64,000 bases of DNA, taken from assembly GCA_013396635.1 (NCBI GenBank), contig WBMW01003830.1:969829-1033828 (forward strand), read 5' to 3'. Below, piece by piece: positions 48,589-62,400 of the stretch. Origin of the DNA: Penelope pileata. Lineage: Eukaryota; Chordata; Aves; Galliformes; Cracidae. Below the pieces are notes generated by a model that saw nothing but the letters and a program-made list of their open reading frames with translations, was not told the origin of the DNA and ran no database searches. Made by a program: the position numbers and the translations under genes. Position 1 is the stretch's first letter. Each line of letters opens with the position of its first letter.

Positions 48589-49670
48589 AGAGCATGACTT
48601 TGCTCGAGTGCAAAAACAGCTACAATAAGGAGAGTATTTCAGCCTAGTATAGCTTGACCTGGTTAGCATGCATAGGCTGGCTCTTGGGGTCATTCCCCCT
48701 CCTGCCTCTGCTGATGAATCTGTACACAGTTTTGCCCTGTGGTTTTGGCTTCTATTTCACTGGTGTTCTGTTATCCACATAACATCCCCATCATAACACC
48801 ATCCTTTGCTTGCCCTCCTCTATGCTACGTCCGCTGCCTCCTCTTCTTGACGGCTCTATCCTACCAGGCCTGTACTGCACCACGCTGTTGTGTTACCATC
48901 CCCAGTGGCTTGCACTACCCGGAGCAACTGCTTGCTGCTGCTTTCTCCCACAGATTATGGTTTCACACCACAAGGATAAACAAACACTGAGCAAATGAGA
49001 TATAGACACCTGGTGAATTGGAGCAATTGCTGTTGCAGTTGTACCACCTGCAGCTGCTCAGGCAGGTGGAGATGAGCTCCACCAGAGCAGGCATGACAAG
49101 CCCCAGTCCTGAGGCTGTGCACACACTGTGCAAAGCTCACAGCCTGCTTTAGTGAGGGCAACACTGTGTTACAGGGCTGCAAGGCCACCAAGACGGGGCA
49201 CAGGGTTGGTGTTGCAATCCTATGGATGTAAACAACCCACCTGTGGTTAGGCTAAAAAAAAGCCGGCCTGCCTAGATTAAATGGTTTTAGTGGTAACAAA
49301 GAGATCATACAAATGTATGTTAATAGTGCTAGACATAGCAAATTCAGATATAACCCAAGCTGCAGACCAGTGAAGAAAGAAAAAGTTCTAAAAGCACGTT
49401 AGTAAACCTATAAAAATGACCCAAAGCGGATCCTGGGGGGGGGGGAGAAGAAACCACCACCCTCAGCATTGTATTTCTCCCAACAAAGGACAACAGCTGA
49501 TGATTTATGGTGTCACCGTCTCCAGCAGCCCAAAGCTGCTGATCTTAAGGCTCAGGAGAGCAACTTCCAGGAGAAGGGACAGAAAATAAGTGTGTGTGTT
49601 ATAGTTTTAATTGTAATACAGCTATCACTGTGACATCTTCCTGTGTATGTGTACTGTTTAACGGTGCTGT
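48589..49670. other. Intergenic between IFIT5 and LIPA, nothing recognised
   Basis: No exon or repeat family could be named. A run of G (about 49436-49444) is the only low-complexity feature seen. Confidence 0.4.
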
Positions 49671-49968
49671 TGTTATGGGCCAAATGGCCAACACAAAGAG
49701 AAGTCCTTAATACCAAGGTAGTGTAAAGAAGCAGGCATTCTTTATTATGGCTCCGGATGCATGGGGGAATCAGCTACACCTAAACATGCATCCCCAGTTC
49801 AAAAGATCTTTAGCTTACTTACATTACTTGTATTACATATGTAATAGCTTTCCCAGAAAGCACAAACATATTCAAGACTTTCCCCGAAATCATTAACATA
49901 GAGTTCTGCCTCCTTGCACATGCTCAGTTTTTTGGGTTTTTTTTGTTAAGATTTTCATCATACCAACA
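49671..49968 (-). mobile_element. Probable solo LTR of an endogenous retroviral element
   Basis: The 298-bp segment is bounded by TGTTATGGGC at the left and ATACCAACA at the right, so both ends show TGTT..AACA inverted termini. Read on the minus strand it begins TGTTGGTATGATG, has CCATAATAAAGAATGCC (a polyadenylation signal) about 80 bp before its end, and closes with GGCCCATAACA. That is the U3-R-U5 order of an LTR. No internal retroviral ORF flanks it. I could not see a convincing target-site duplication, so the boundaries are provisional. Confidence 0.5.
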
Positions 49969-52900
49969 AGAAGTTCATGTCTTATCCATATACGGTGCTC
50001 TTCCTCTGTGCCCATAAACAACACATTTTGAAGTAACATTATAGGACTTATCTCCATTCTTGAATTCATTCCAGTTTAGAATGTGAACCAATATTAAGAA
50101 ATATTTTAATACACTGTCCACTGTCCTTCCATAATTAATATTTGTGGAATTTGAGATGCCCATTTTGTGAGAATGAGCTTATAAAAATGCTCCCGAGGGC
50201 ACCTTATGAAACTTCTCCTGGCTCCTGGTACACATAAGCTGCCTTCGTGCTCTTGGCTTGGCTGGGATGTGGCTGTGCCTGACCAGCTGTGCTGAGCATG
50301 AGGGAGCACGGGGCACCCAGCAGCCTGCAGGAACAGCAGCTCTCAAGTGGACCCAGTGGGACAGCAGCAGGGTACAGCCCCAGCCGAGGCCCAGCAGGTG
50401 GTGGAGCTGTGCTGGAGTTTGTCCTTTTGCTGGCAGCCTGCCCCAGGTGCAGGTTTTGCCTAAGGACCAGGTTACGCTGCAGGTCCAGTGAGAATCTGAC
50501 AGCTTTAAATTGGAACAAAAACAAGTCGAGGAAGTAAACTACAACAAATGAATCATAGAATCAACATAGACTGAAGGTACTAAATTGAAGGATGTGCACC
50601 ATAAAAATATATTTTTCTTCTGTTTCTGAATGTCTCTAAACGAAGGAAGTTTTATTGATAGTATATTTTAAAACACTTTTTTCCTCTTTTCTTTCCCTTC
50701 AGGATGGCTGGAAGAGCAGAGTGCTTCCCTTTGCACAGCAGGAGCTGTCCATAAGCAGGAGCACTGGTGTGCTGGCCCTGGAGATGCATCTTCCTGCAGC
50801 AGCTGTCAGTCATGGTATCTTTGGCATTAAGCAGGAAAGAGGGGAAGAGTCTGAGCACAGAGGGTTATCTGGAGTTTGAGGACATGTAAATAAGATGGTG
50901 ATAAAGCAGAAGAAAACATAGATAAACCAGGTTTTGATGTCTTGGTTAGAGAGGAAGACTGTGATCTAATTGGTAATTATATAATTTCCTTGCTAATTTG
51001 GGAAACTGTCTTGTTAGATTTTTAGAGTACCTTTGGTAAGCCTAGTCCATGTGTCAGTGCTGGTATGTAAATATAAATGGCCTAGAGCTTCCATGTTTGG
51101 AAGGTTGATGCACGAAAACACTGATCTCTGCTTCAGTAACTGCACCAAACAACTTCATGAAGAGTGAGCATGACATTGTTGCAAATTCAGTTGCCAAAAA
51201 ATGAAAATTAACAGCAACCTAGCAATATGGAGTGCCACAAGGATCTGAAACTGCAATCTTAAGTGGCTAAAAGCATGTGCAGAGAGTGTCCACATGTGCA
51301 GGGGGGAATCCAGAGCTGCCTGGGAGATTGTGCAGGAATTTTCTATCTGAAATGCAAATCCTTCACTACTGTTCTGTGTTTACAAATTTATTTGCATTTA
51401 TATGCTTCAGTTTGGTACAAATGCTTGTTGAATAAAATAAGGGCAGAAACCACTTTGAAACAGAGTAAAGGAAGGTAGGAGAAGAATATATGCTATGTCT
51501 TTCTGCAGCTGTCTTTGTAACTCGGCACAACACAGAACATTTCAGAACTATTTGTACAGTCCTGCTGCTTTGACTTCAAGGAAAGCTGTGGTTTATTTGA
51601 GTGCTATCAGTGACAGCTGCATTGTATAGCAGCAAATGCAGGAGATTCACGGAAAACATACACAGCGATAGGCAGAAACAACTGCATTCATATGTAACAC
51701 GAAAACTTTGCTTACTTGAGTGTTCTGCACATATTCAAGAATAGGGAATAGCTTCAAACATATCTACTCATTTTAGAGAGAAAACTCATGCCTGTACATT
51801 TCCTTGGAGCTAGAGAAATGTTGACAGAAATTTTCCCCCAGTGTCATTAGCTCAGCCAAATGATTGCCTGAAATGCAGTTTTCATTATTAAAATAATGTA
51901 AATGAACACTGTAAACAATTGGATCACTTTAAATATCTAGTTTCCATTTAGCCTAGCTACCATATAATTACTGTGTTTGAGAACAGCATTTGTGGCGTTC
52001 TATAATTTGTGTTTTCCTCTGAGGGGAAGAGTACCGTGTAATTAATTTTACAGAAAACCCAAATGAATAGCTGAGCATATTTTTGCTACCCAACTTTGAA
52101 ATAAAATGCGACCCTGAGAAATGGGATCCAGGGATACAAAGGGCTGCAGAGTGCCACTTCCACTGAGTGCACAGGACACCTCTGCATCAGAGCAAGTGGA
52201 CTCTATGGTGCTGAAGGGCCCACGATAGCTCTTTTCTTCTCGTATTTCCCCAAATGCAGCTCATGTGTGGTCTTATTTATTGTTGAGAAAGATGAAAGAA
52301 AAGCTTTTTAAAACAGCTCCTGAGTATTAGTATTATTAGTATTATTTAGTGGTAGTTTGTTTCTGAACGTCAGGCATTTTACCCTTGCACTATTTTACTA
52401 TTTCCTCTGATGGTTTAGCCTGTGAACTAACCGAATCCCAAACATCGCTGCGAAGTGGGAAAGCCACACAAGGAAGACAGCTGCAGGTGCAGTGGAAGTG
52501 AAGTGGACGGGTCAGCCAGGAGCTGTGGCCTCATCACTGGAGAGGAAACTGGGGACAGATAGGACAGTGACTTCTGAAAACAAAAACTACAATGAAAACT
52601 TTCATGCTCTCCAAATAAACATTTGTTTTCTTGACACATTACCGCTCTAGTGCTGTGCGTTTATGTCAGGTTTCAGTATTATTCTGAGGATATTGCTATG
52701 TACCAAGTAATGTGAGTATTTATACTTCAGGACTGCGTTTGGCCCAAGGTGTTGCAAATACGGCCACGCCGCCTGCCCACAGGCGTTGTGCTCTGGGAAA
52801 TCGCAGCTATTAAACGTGCTGCCAAGTGATTGCCTCAGCGCGTGAGGGGAGGGCAGGTTGGCAGGAGGCTGCTGGAAACGTGCTCTGACATGTAACTTAA

Positions 52901-53000
52901 GCCAGTTTGTATGAGACTGGAAATATTTAGACAACGCTCAGCCACAAGGGAGAGGTGACCTGTGTGTAAGAATAACGGTGCTGCTGGCCATGCTCTGTAG
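49969..53000. other. Intergenic upstream of LIPA
   Basis: No gene or named repeat is supported. A GC-richer patch at about 50.2-50.5 kb carries ORFs on both strands without known domains. The rest is AT-rich, with a short ATTAGTATTATT repeat at about 52326-52348. Confidence 0.4.
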
Positions 53001-53433
53001 CCCTGTGGGACAGCCGTGACGCCCGGGAGCGGGCAGCTGGGACGCGACCGTGACCGCGCTCTGAGGGGGCGGAAAACAAACTGCGCCCTCAGAGGGCGCC
53101 GCAGGAGCATTCCTACAACTTCGGATTAGGAGCAGATGCGGGAGGTTAGGAAATAAAATTAAATCTAAAAAGTTAAAAAACTGGAGTTCGGGGACGGGGG
53201 GGGTCCGACGGAGCTACTGCTGAGAAACGCTGATTCACGCCGCAAGCCCACGACTACAGCAGGNACACGCCCGGCCCCGTCCTCGCCCCGTCAGCCGGGG
53301 GCCGCCCCTGCCCCGTCACGCGGTCCCGTGCCGGCCGCGGGGCCCAGCGGAGGAGGAGGCGGAACATAAGCCGGCGGCGGGGCCGCTCGCCGTGCTCTCC
53401 GCACACAGCTGCTCCGCTCCGCCAGCGGCCAAG
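53000..53433 (+). promoter_or_regulatory. LIPA: CpG-rich LIPA promoter and 5' UTR
   Basis: CpG density rises sharply from about 53.0 kb and continues through the first coding exon to about 53.65 kb. GC-box-like sequences (GGGGGCGG near 53065-53072) and an imperfect palindrome (53056-53099) are present. There is no TATA box near the ATG, as expected for a housekeeping lysosomal gene. No perfect CLEAR (TFEB) GTCACGTGAC was found; GTCACGCGG near 53315-53325 is the nearest. An N at 53264 lies inside. Confidence 0.6.
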
Positions 53434-56400
53434 ATGCGGGGCCTGGCGCTCGCCGCCGTTCTGCTCCACAGCGTCGTCGTCTCGGGCGCGTTCGCCGGCG
53501 GGAGGAGGAACGTGGATCCCGAGACCAACATGAACATCGTGAGCTGCGGCGCGGGGCGGGCGGGGCAGCGTCGCGGGGCGACAGCGCTCTGCAGCCGCTG
53601 CTCGGGAGATGGGCGGCCCCGGCCCGCGGTCTGCCCGCCCGTGCGCTGCTGCCGGAGTGTTGCCTGTCCCCTCCTGCAAGCCCATCTCGGTGCCCCGTTG
53701 CCCCTCTCTCTGACCTGCCTTCAGAGCCAGCTGTGAGGTTTCTGCTACAGCCGTGGCACTCTTGCTTCTCTGCTGGCAGAGAGTGCGCTGCTGGAGAGCA
53801 CACGCTGCTGGCACGCTCCTCCAGTGCTCCAGCAACAGCCCATGTCTTCCCTTTGGGCTTTTCCTTCGGAAGAGAGGTATCCTTCATGGGATATCCTAAG
53901 TTGGAGGGGACCCACGAGGGTCATGGGGTCCAGCTCCTGGCTCCACACAGCACCACCCCAAAGCCAAACCCTGTGTCAGAGAGCTGTGTCCACACTTGCT
54001 TGAGCTCCAGCATCTCAGGGCCATGGCTGCTGCCCTGCAGAGCCGGTGCTGTGCCCACCCCAGCTTCTCTCCTTCACCTCCTATGTGTGCCACCACGGTA
54101 CCTGTTGTTGCCAGTGCTTGTTAGTTTTTGGAATGTCCTACTTTTCTTCAGAGAAAATGTCAAATTTTGCCAGCCATTTCTGTCTCAGTGCTTTGCTCTG
54201 TTGCTGGTAATCTCCTTTCTCTTTTTAAGTGGTGTGTGAGTAGCTAAGGTAGCAGTGGATGGGGACAGGGGAGGGCGTCCTCCCAAAATCCAAGGTTAAT
54301 GTCTGTGCTCTGGCTGGTTCCTGCCCTACCTGGGGTAGGTCTCATAAGAAATCTGTCTGTGTTTAAGTAGATGGATGGTTATGGCATATTCCTGCTGCAG
54401 CCTGTAATTTCAGCCCGCCGTCTGGAAGGAACCCAGAGTACTTTGAACACATTAATGAATGAGGGAGGCTGAGAGTCTGACTCCATGCTGGCTTCTTCTC
54501 TTTCTTCAGAGTCAAATTATTATCTTCAGGGGATACCCCAGTGAGGAGTATGAAGTGACGACAGAAGATGGGTATATCCTTTCCATTAACAGAATTCCTT
54601 ATGGAAGAAAAGATCATGGGAGGAGCAAAGGTAGGGTTGATCTTTTGCTTGGGAAAAATAGAAAGTCATGAAAGAGTTCTCCTTGATTTACAGAGCTTTT
54701 GCTCCTATAGTCATCAAGAAAAAAAAAAAAAGACTGTAACGTATGGAGTTAGGTGACAGTGATTACCATAACCAGGAGGGCTTTAGCACATGCAGAGTGA
54801 CTTGAGTGAAGGAAGGGAGAAGGAGTTAGAAAGCTGAATTTTCCTGGCATTTCCCTGTGTTGTTGCTTCATTTCTAAAGACCTGGATTTTCTAGTAGGTG
54901 CAAAATGAAGGTTAAGACTTCTTTTTAACTAAGTGCCTTGAAAAGAGATGGATTGTACCACTATTGCATTGTTTCAAACCGTGATTTTAAAAATACTTTT
55001 TTAGAAAAAGGATTTTTGTTCACAATGCCACTTTTCAGAATCAGGCAGCTTGTATGCCTCTTCTTATGAAATACAGCTGAACTAAAGAGTTCCCCCTGGA
55101 ATGCTGACAACATAATTACTCCCTGATTTCTAGGGAGAGGGAAGTAAAAGGAATCGTTTTGTTTGTTGTAACCTCTGAAGCTGCCTTTGCAGCAAGTTAC
55201 AAGCTAGAGCAAATCCTACTGTTGTGGTGTCATCTTGTACACAGCTGCTTAAACAGGTAGGTACTAAAGAGGGAAAATCCCTTCAGAGCATCTTGAGTGC
55301 AATACATTTAAAACATACTGCACATTAGGATCTGGAGCAGTTGTTGGCAGTAGTCAGCCCAGACCAGGCTGTTTTATGGATGTGATTTGATGGAGAACTG
55401 GAATGGTGATGGGCATAAGCCACCAGACCACTTGTAGAAGCTGTAAGAACTATAGTGACAGCTGGCATAAAGCCATGGCAGGGGTGCAGGGGGTGCTCAG
55501 GTGATGGAGAGGAAGTGTAAAGGGAATGTCAGCTGAGACTGGAGGGAGCAATATGGGCAAAGGTTTTTGCAGCGACTGAATGATGGAATGTTTTAAAAAT
55601 GATAGAAATGTTTGTGGAGGAAGAGAGATGAATGGCCTTTCGCTTGCTGTCTTCTGGCACTGCATGCAGAATTAACAGTCTGTTTGAGCAGCAGGCACTG
55701 AATTTGGTACCAGTTATGACACCACCCCTTATGAAAAGTTGTACTGACAGCTGCACGTGTGCAGGAGCTGATTTGCATTGAAACCTGCAATGAGAGCTAA
55801 AAGCGAGGCACTCGTGTAATAATCATTGATTGCCCTTTAGCAGTGGGTGCAGAGGAGGCCATGGGAAAAGCCTCTCCTCTGCCCAAGGCCAAGCAGCAGT
55901 CTGCCTGCCCTTACCCGCCGGCTCTGTAGGAGCTCGGCGTTTGCACCACCCGCTGTCCGTCACGAGGTTGGTGTGTAGAAATGGTGCATGGATGCGGCGG
56001 GTCAAACATGGCAGGTGTCTTTGTACTTAAATTTCAGAGAACCACAGGAAAAAGACTGCCTTGAACATGTTGATTTTGTTGAACCCTTCATCTATGACAT
56101 GAGCAAACAGAAGTTTCCTGACTTGTGGGAATTCTCCACGTTCTCCTTGCCACACCCTCGACCCCAAGTTCATGTTTTGCAAAGTGCTCTAATTTTAAAA
56201 ACAAGCACTTACTGAGCACTTTTGGGGAAGTATGATCTCCTAGAAGAATGAAGATTTCAAAGTTCATGTTGATTTTAAGTTTTTATAGACTTGGTATCTT
56301 TTCTCAGAAAGATACCAATGATGTTACGCTGCTGACTTACCGTATATCTGCCGTAACTCTTCTTTTGCAATACCTGCTTAATGTGAATAGAATTCCTTGG

Positions 56401-59400
56401 AGTTATGGATCACATGATGTTTTGGAACATAACCTACAGCTCCTCAGCTTAAAAAAAAAAAAANTCTGGAGAGCCTAAAATCAAAACATCAATGATTTTT
56501 GTTTTTAGTAGCAGCTAAAAATCTAAAACAACTGCATAGCATGGATGAGAAGGGTATTGAAGTTAGTTCCTTTTCTTTCTTTTGACAGCTTTATATTTTC
56601 AGTAACTTTAATTAGGCCACATACAGGTTTATTAAAGTTGTAACTGCTGAAAGGAGTTGTTGATGTGACACTAAAAGAGTATAAGAGGAATTAATTTGGA
56701 AGTGTTTTTTCCATTTGGAATTGGGGTTGTATGTGATTAGAGCAAAACGTTACACATAGGAAAAGGTAGTTTTAAGTCTCTACCCTCCTTATTCCCCTCT
56801 TGGAGTTTCTAGGACCAAGGGTGATACAAAATTGTTATTGTCCAAGTCAGTTTATCTTGTGATTGTGCAAGTCATGTGCTTGGTGAAGTGAAAAAGGAAC
56901 TGGCGGAAATTCGGAAATTGGTGGCTAACAAGAGGACAGAATTAAAGCAGTAAAGGATTTAACAGTTTTCCCCTTTCTATGTTAAGAAGTGTGTGAGTAG
57001 CAGTCTTCAGAAAACAAGGAATGGGTCGATCTGAGTTTAGTGAAAGCAAAGAAAGTACAAAGCTGGAAGTGATCATTACTGAAAACAAATTCAGTGTTAG
57101 GCCTGACAATCCTCCACGCTGTTCATACAGCAAGGAGCTATTACTACAGTGTAGAAAACAACAGTGTTGAATTACACTGTCCCTAGTGCTTGTTTGGCAC
57201 TGCCAGAGACTTGCTGTCTTTGCATGGACGCTATGCCACAACATTTATATTTTTTAAACAAAATGGGAAAAACAGACGCCAAAAAGCTTCCTTGTCTCAA
57301 ACATAAAGGCTGCCAGGGGGGAGGAATGTTGCTAACTTGGATTTATGGAACACACGGTGAACTCTTATGGACATGATCTGGAATGTAGGGCCTTGTTATG
57401 ATTCGGCTGTTTCAGCTGAAAGATCCAAGTCCACATTACCAATGGCAAAAGCATTGTGTGAACTTAGTATTGTAGTAGAAGGATGTGTCATATGGAGGAA
57501 GTAAATTTCTGAGTAATTACTGGCATTGAGATAAAATTACCATGTATCAGATTTCCTCTATTAAAGCAGGAAAAGGTCACCTTTGATACTGCATGATCCA
57601 GAGATAAGTCTTTGGATTCTTTGAAGTTAATTTTCCTCTCAAAGGATTATATGTCTTACGTTCTTTGCATGGAAGCAGGAACCTTCATTTTTTTTTTTTG
57701 AGTCTGTATTCCACACAAGGTTGTCATTTCCATTTCTGGGGCAGGAGAGTCAGGAGAAGAGCTTCCTAAATTTCACATGGATATTCACTGTGGTTCTTTT
57801 AACTACTTACGTTAAGGGGAGAAAAGCCTTTGAATTTGAAGTTTCCTTGTTGGCTACTCACACTGCTCTTTGGGTTCTGCCAGAGCTTTGATAACAGAAG
57901 GATATTGGATGGGGACAATATTGGTACTGCTGACCTTTGTAGATTAAATATTCAAAGTAAGAATCTGAAGCAGACTTCAAGTAACTCACCTGAATTTTTC
58001 TTAGACATTCAATTCCCAAATGAACAGGATAAATGATAAATGCTTTGTTTTTCAGGTCCAAGGCCTGCTGTGTTTCTGCAGCATGGATTGCTTGCTGATG
58101 GCAGCAACTGGATCACAAACTTGGATTACAACAGCCTTGGCTTTATGCTGGCAGATGCTGGCTATGATGTATGGCTGGGAAACAGCAGAGGGAACACCTG
58201 GTCCAGGAAACATACACACTTCACAGTGAAGCAAGAAGAGTTCTGGGTTTTCAGGTATCCTCATCTTTGTAGGGAAACTACACGTGCTGTTTGTGAGCAG
58301 GCTTCTCTTCCCATCTTTGCCCATCATCTCAGTTCAGTCACGATCTGAATATACAAGACACTTTCTGTTTGTGCCCTGTCGCATATATAGGGGTAGTAAA
58401 GGTCAATGTAGTGTCCTGAGAAAAGCTTTCACAGATAGTCAGTAGGGTAATAATGGCTTTTAGCAATGCTTGGTGTGGTGACTCAATCACCAGTGTGCTG
58501 CTTCATCCAAAGAAAGCTTTTCTTTACGTCCAGACAACTGATCTGCAGTGCAGTGAAGTTCTGTGCAACTATTGCACGTTGATAATTTTATCTTTGCTTT
58601 GTAGCTTTGATGAAATGGCTAAGTATGACATTCCAGCCTCAGTGGACTTTATTTTGAAGAAAACTGGCCAGGAGCAACTATTTTATGTTGGCCATTCACA
58701 GGGTACCACCATGGGTATGTGAAGAGATGCATTCATTAGAACGTGCTGTGTTTGAAATGGTAACAAGTTCTATGTGTGTAGTTTAATGATGGAGGTGGGG
58801 GGGGGGAAAGGACTTTAAAAATCTGTTTCTCTTTTTTGACTGCTTCCTGAAATATTCATCAGCGTTGAGAATAATTAATCTTTCCATTCTTACTTAAAGT
58901 GGGAAGCTGTTGAAATGAAAAATTGAAGTCAGGTTCAGTACAGCTTCTGTTTAAATAGTTTGAGCTACACATAATCTAGAATTGTCAGATATATGTGGAA
59001 TAAAAGCTGCCATTTCCAGAATATTTACTTTATATAGGGCCTGCATCAGGTGCTTTTGGATCTGCAAATAGAAAGAACTAGAAGAGTATTGTATTAGTTA
59101 GCACAAACTTCTTTTTTTCAGAAGAAAACAAATTATTCTGATCCTAGGGACAACAGTTGAACTGTTAATCTAAAATCTTTTGTGCACAACATCTTAGACT
59201 TTGTAAAAATCATGATGTTTGTTAATTGTTCTCTTATTATTGACAGCTTTCATTGCCTTTTCAACGTTGCCACAGCTGGCTAAGAAAATAAAACTGTTCC
59301 TTGCCTTGGCACCGGTAGCGACAGTCAAGTTTGCTACTAGCCCTCTGACAAAACTGGGAGCATTTCCTGACCTGCTGATCAAGGTTTGTGTTTGAATGTA

Positions 59401-62400
59401 CGTATTTTAAGCCAAATGAAGAGCATCTCTTTGTGGTTGAAAACAGCATAGCAAAGAAAATCAGTAGCTGTGGATTAGAGATTCCACAGCAACGCTGGGC
59501 CAGCTTTTTCCATAGTAATGCTATGGAAGTCAGCAGTGGCTTCTCTGGTTTTGCTACTTTCTAATGAGACAATTTGCATCAGTGTGAAGATGTACTTTAC
59601 AAGTGCAACTTAATAGAATAAAATTATGGTTACACATTTCTGGAATTTAGGCTACAGAAATCACACAATAGTCAGAGTTGTGATGGCTCTATATAGTATC
59701 CTTTTGAGCTGTCATGAACTTTAACAGATTTGTTTCACAATTACCGTTCTGGAAGAGGATCCATCAGAGGGTGAGGAGGCGTAACAGCTTTATTTAGGTG
59801 CTGTGAATCATCCTCTGGAGTTTTTCTTTCACCATTAACAGCAAAGGGAATGTAGGCAGACAGGCAGGCTGCAGTCAGTGCCTGGAGTCAGACATTGTGA
59901 ACACCCTACCGCATGTCATTTTCAATGATCACATTTCTTTGTACCACCTGTGGAGATTTCCACACAGACCAGTTTATCCTGTGAGATAAATCCTTCTCTA
60001 ATGTACCCTGTACAGAGCTAGTGCATTGTTTGTTCCCTGCTCCAAAGGCAGTTAGCCTATAAGTGGTACTAACAATTGTGATCTTCTGTTCCTTGTGTGA
60101 TGAGCTTTGTCTAATGTGGACAGCAGCTGATCAGTGCCCTGTGCAGATGTTCATGCTGTGCTTGATTCGCATGATAACTTGCAAAAAAAACGGAGTGCAC
60201 AAGCACATGACAGCCACAAACCTATGAGTCAGTCATAACCTTGAAGAGCTGTGTCGCTTTCTTAGGAAGTGCTCAGTGGGTCACTTTCAAATCCTTGAGT
60301 GTTTTAAAAATACCAACAAGGGGAAGTAGCCACAACTGCTCATGCAACTTGTTTTTCTTGTAACTTCCTCTCTTCAAACGGTTTAAGTACAAAGCCATTT
60401 CACATTAGCAGATGCAGCTTAGAATATTTTAGCCTTAAGTCTGATGACAAGAAGCTCTACAGTACTCTTGTAAAATACTGAATTTAAAACTGATTTGAAT
60501 TTGAGATTAGGTTTGGAATTCTTGAATCGTTGTTCTAGTTCTCACAAACTTTTGTGGGTGGTAATTGACTGCGTTGCTTGTAGCAGAAGCAGTAACCCTG
60601 ACCTTTCTGTTGGACTGTAAACAAGATTGATAAGGAGGTAGATTGTTTCAATGACTTTCCTGTCACCAGTGCGAATGAAAATAACCACCTTAAGAATGCT
60701 CCAGTATAAAAACCAGAAACAGGTGATTCTGTGCAATTATGTATCTGTGGTATGTGTTATTTTGTAGAACCTGTTTGGAAAGAAACAATTCCTTCCTCAG
60801 AATTTTTGGCTGAAGTGGCTTGCTACCCACGTTTGCACCCACAGAATACTGGATGACCTTTGTGGCAACATGTTCTTTCTTCTGTGTGGCTTTAATGAGA
60901 GGAACTTGAATATGGTATGTTTTGGTGTCTTTTAATAGTTAAGTCCCTGTGAACTCTTTAACACAATGTTGGCTGTATCACTATACCAATTGTTCTTTAC
61001 ATGTAATTAAAAAAAAAAATGCCATCATCATACAGAGTTTGAATGAATGTCTTTCCTTGCTGTAGATGTAGTTGTCCAGTTGGAATGGTTAGAATTAACC
61101 TTCTTAAAAAGGTACTGAGAAGCTAAAATAAATTCTTTGAGATCTGTTGGAACAGTGGGTAAAAGAAATGAATGCGATGGAGCAAGAATATCCTTCATCT
61201 TGCTCCATCAAGAGCAGGGAATAAATAAGTAATATATATATATAATATATTTATAAACGTATGTTTATAGATAAAAATAAATCAAGAGAGGAATAAATAA
61301 AACATTTTCTAACACTGTCAACAAAGGTACTGAAGTTTTCTGGTTTCTTGGTGGACATACACAGTTTTGTTCTCTGGGCCCAATGTCTATCCCTGCTGAT
61401 GCCTTCATCAGTGGTTGTAGTTCCAGAGAAATTGTCCATGTAATTGGTTTTGTTATCTAAAAGCTAGTTAACAGCAGTTGGTATGAGACTTTTTTTTTTC
61501 CATGGTGCTTCGTCGTGTTTCTAAGTCCCTGGAACCAGTAGAAGCTGGTATCAGCTTAGCCACAGGTGGATGAGGGCTGAGGATATTTTTTTATTGGGAT
61601 GAGATGGGATCAGCATTACATTCACCATGTGCAAAAACACACATTTTATGTTTTACGTCAAGACAGCAGTGCAGTTTTGTGATATTTTCTTGCCCAGCAC
61701 ATACAGTTTTAGTGGTGAATAGTATTTTTTTTTTTCTTCTAGGATTTAAGTCTCCCTGGATGTCATGTACTCTTAAGCTGAAGGTGTATGAAGTTTTGAA
61801 TCACTGTGAACTGACAGCTATTCATTTAGATGTAGAGTGGCTCTAGTTTTCTCTAGAGGTCCATGTAAACATCCTTTAATGTGTTTCCAGTTCTTGAAAT
61901 ACTAGTAATTTTTAAAATATATTCTAAATGTATAAAAATATTTAAGAATGTCATTACTGCATTTAAGGATGAGCTTTAAACTTCTGCAGTTAATTGTAAG
62001 CAATCCCCAATGCATTTGAATCTCTTACCTCTTCTGTATGTATGGTGCCAGTTAAATTTGTTTAGAACAGTTTTAAAAGGAATGGAAACTTTTGTGTTAG
62101 TTGTTCAGGAAGCAATAATGGGTAGAACTGTTGCACTTTGAGTAAACCATGTTGTTTTTTTGCAGAGCCGTGTGGATGTGTATTCAACGCATTGCCCTGC
62201 GGGGACATCGGTACAAAACATGATCCACTGGAGCCAGGTAGAGTTTTCAGTATCTAAAATATCCATGGACCTGAGCTTGTATGTAGAGCACTGCCATCTC
62301 TGAGACTTAAGTGGAATGAAATGGCAAAGTACATATGTAGCATAGCCCAGGTGAAATTCTGGAACTGCTAACCATCAGAACAGCAGCTGTTCACTGCAGC

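Noticed and set aside
53254..53887. Two minus-strand ORFs of about 195 codons over the LIPA first exon
   Set aside because: Arg/Ala/Pro-rich readings of a CpG island with no domain; antisense shadows of the LIPA promoter and exon 1.
53733..54239. 168-codon plus-strand ORF in the first LIPA intron
   Set aside because: It runs through an antisense CR1 fragment and intronic sequence; it does not join LIPA.
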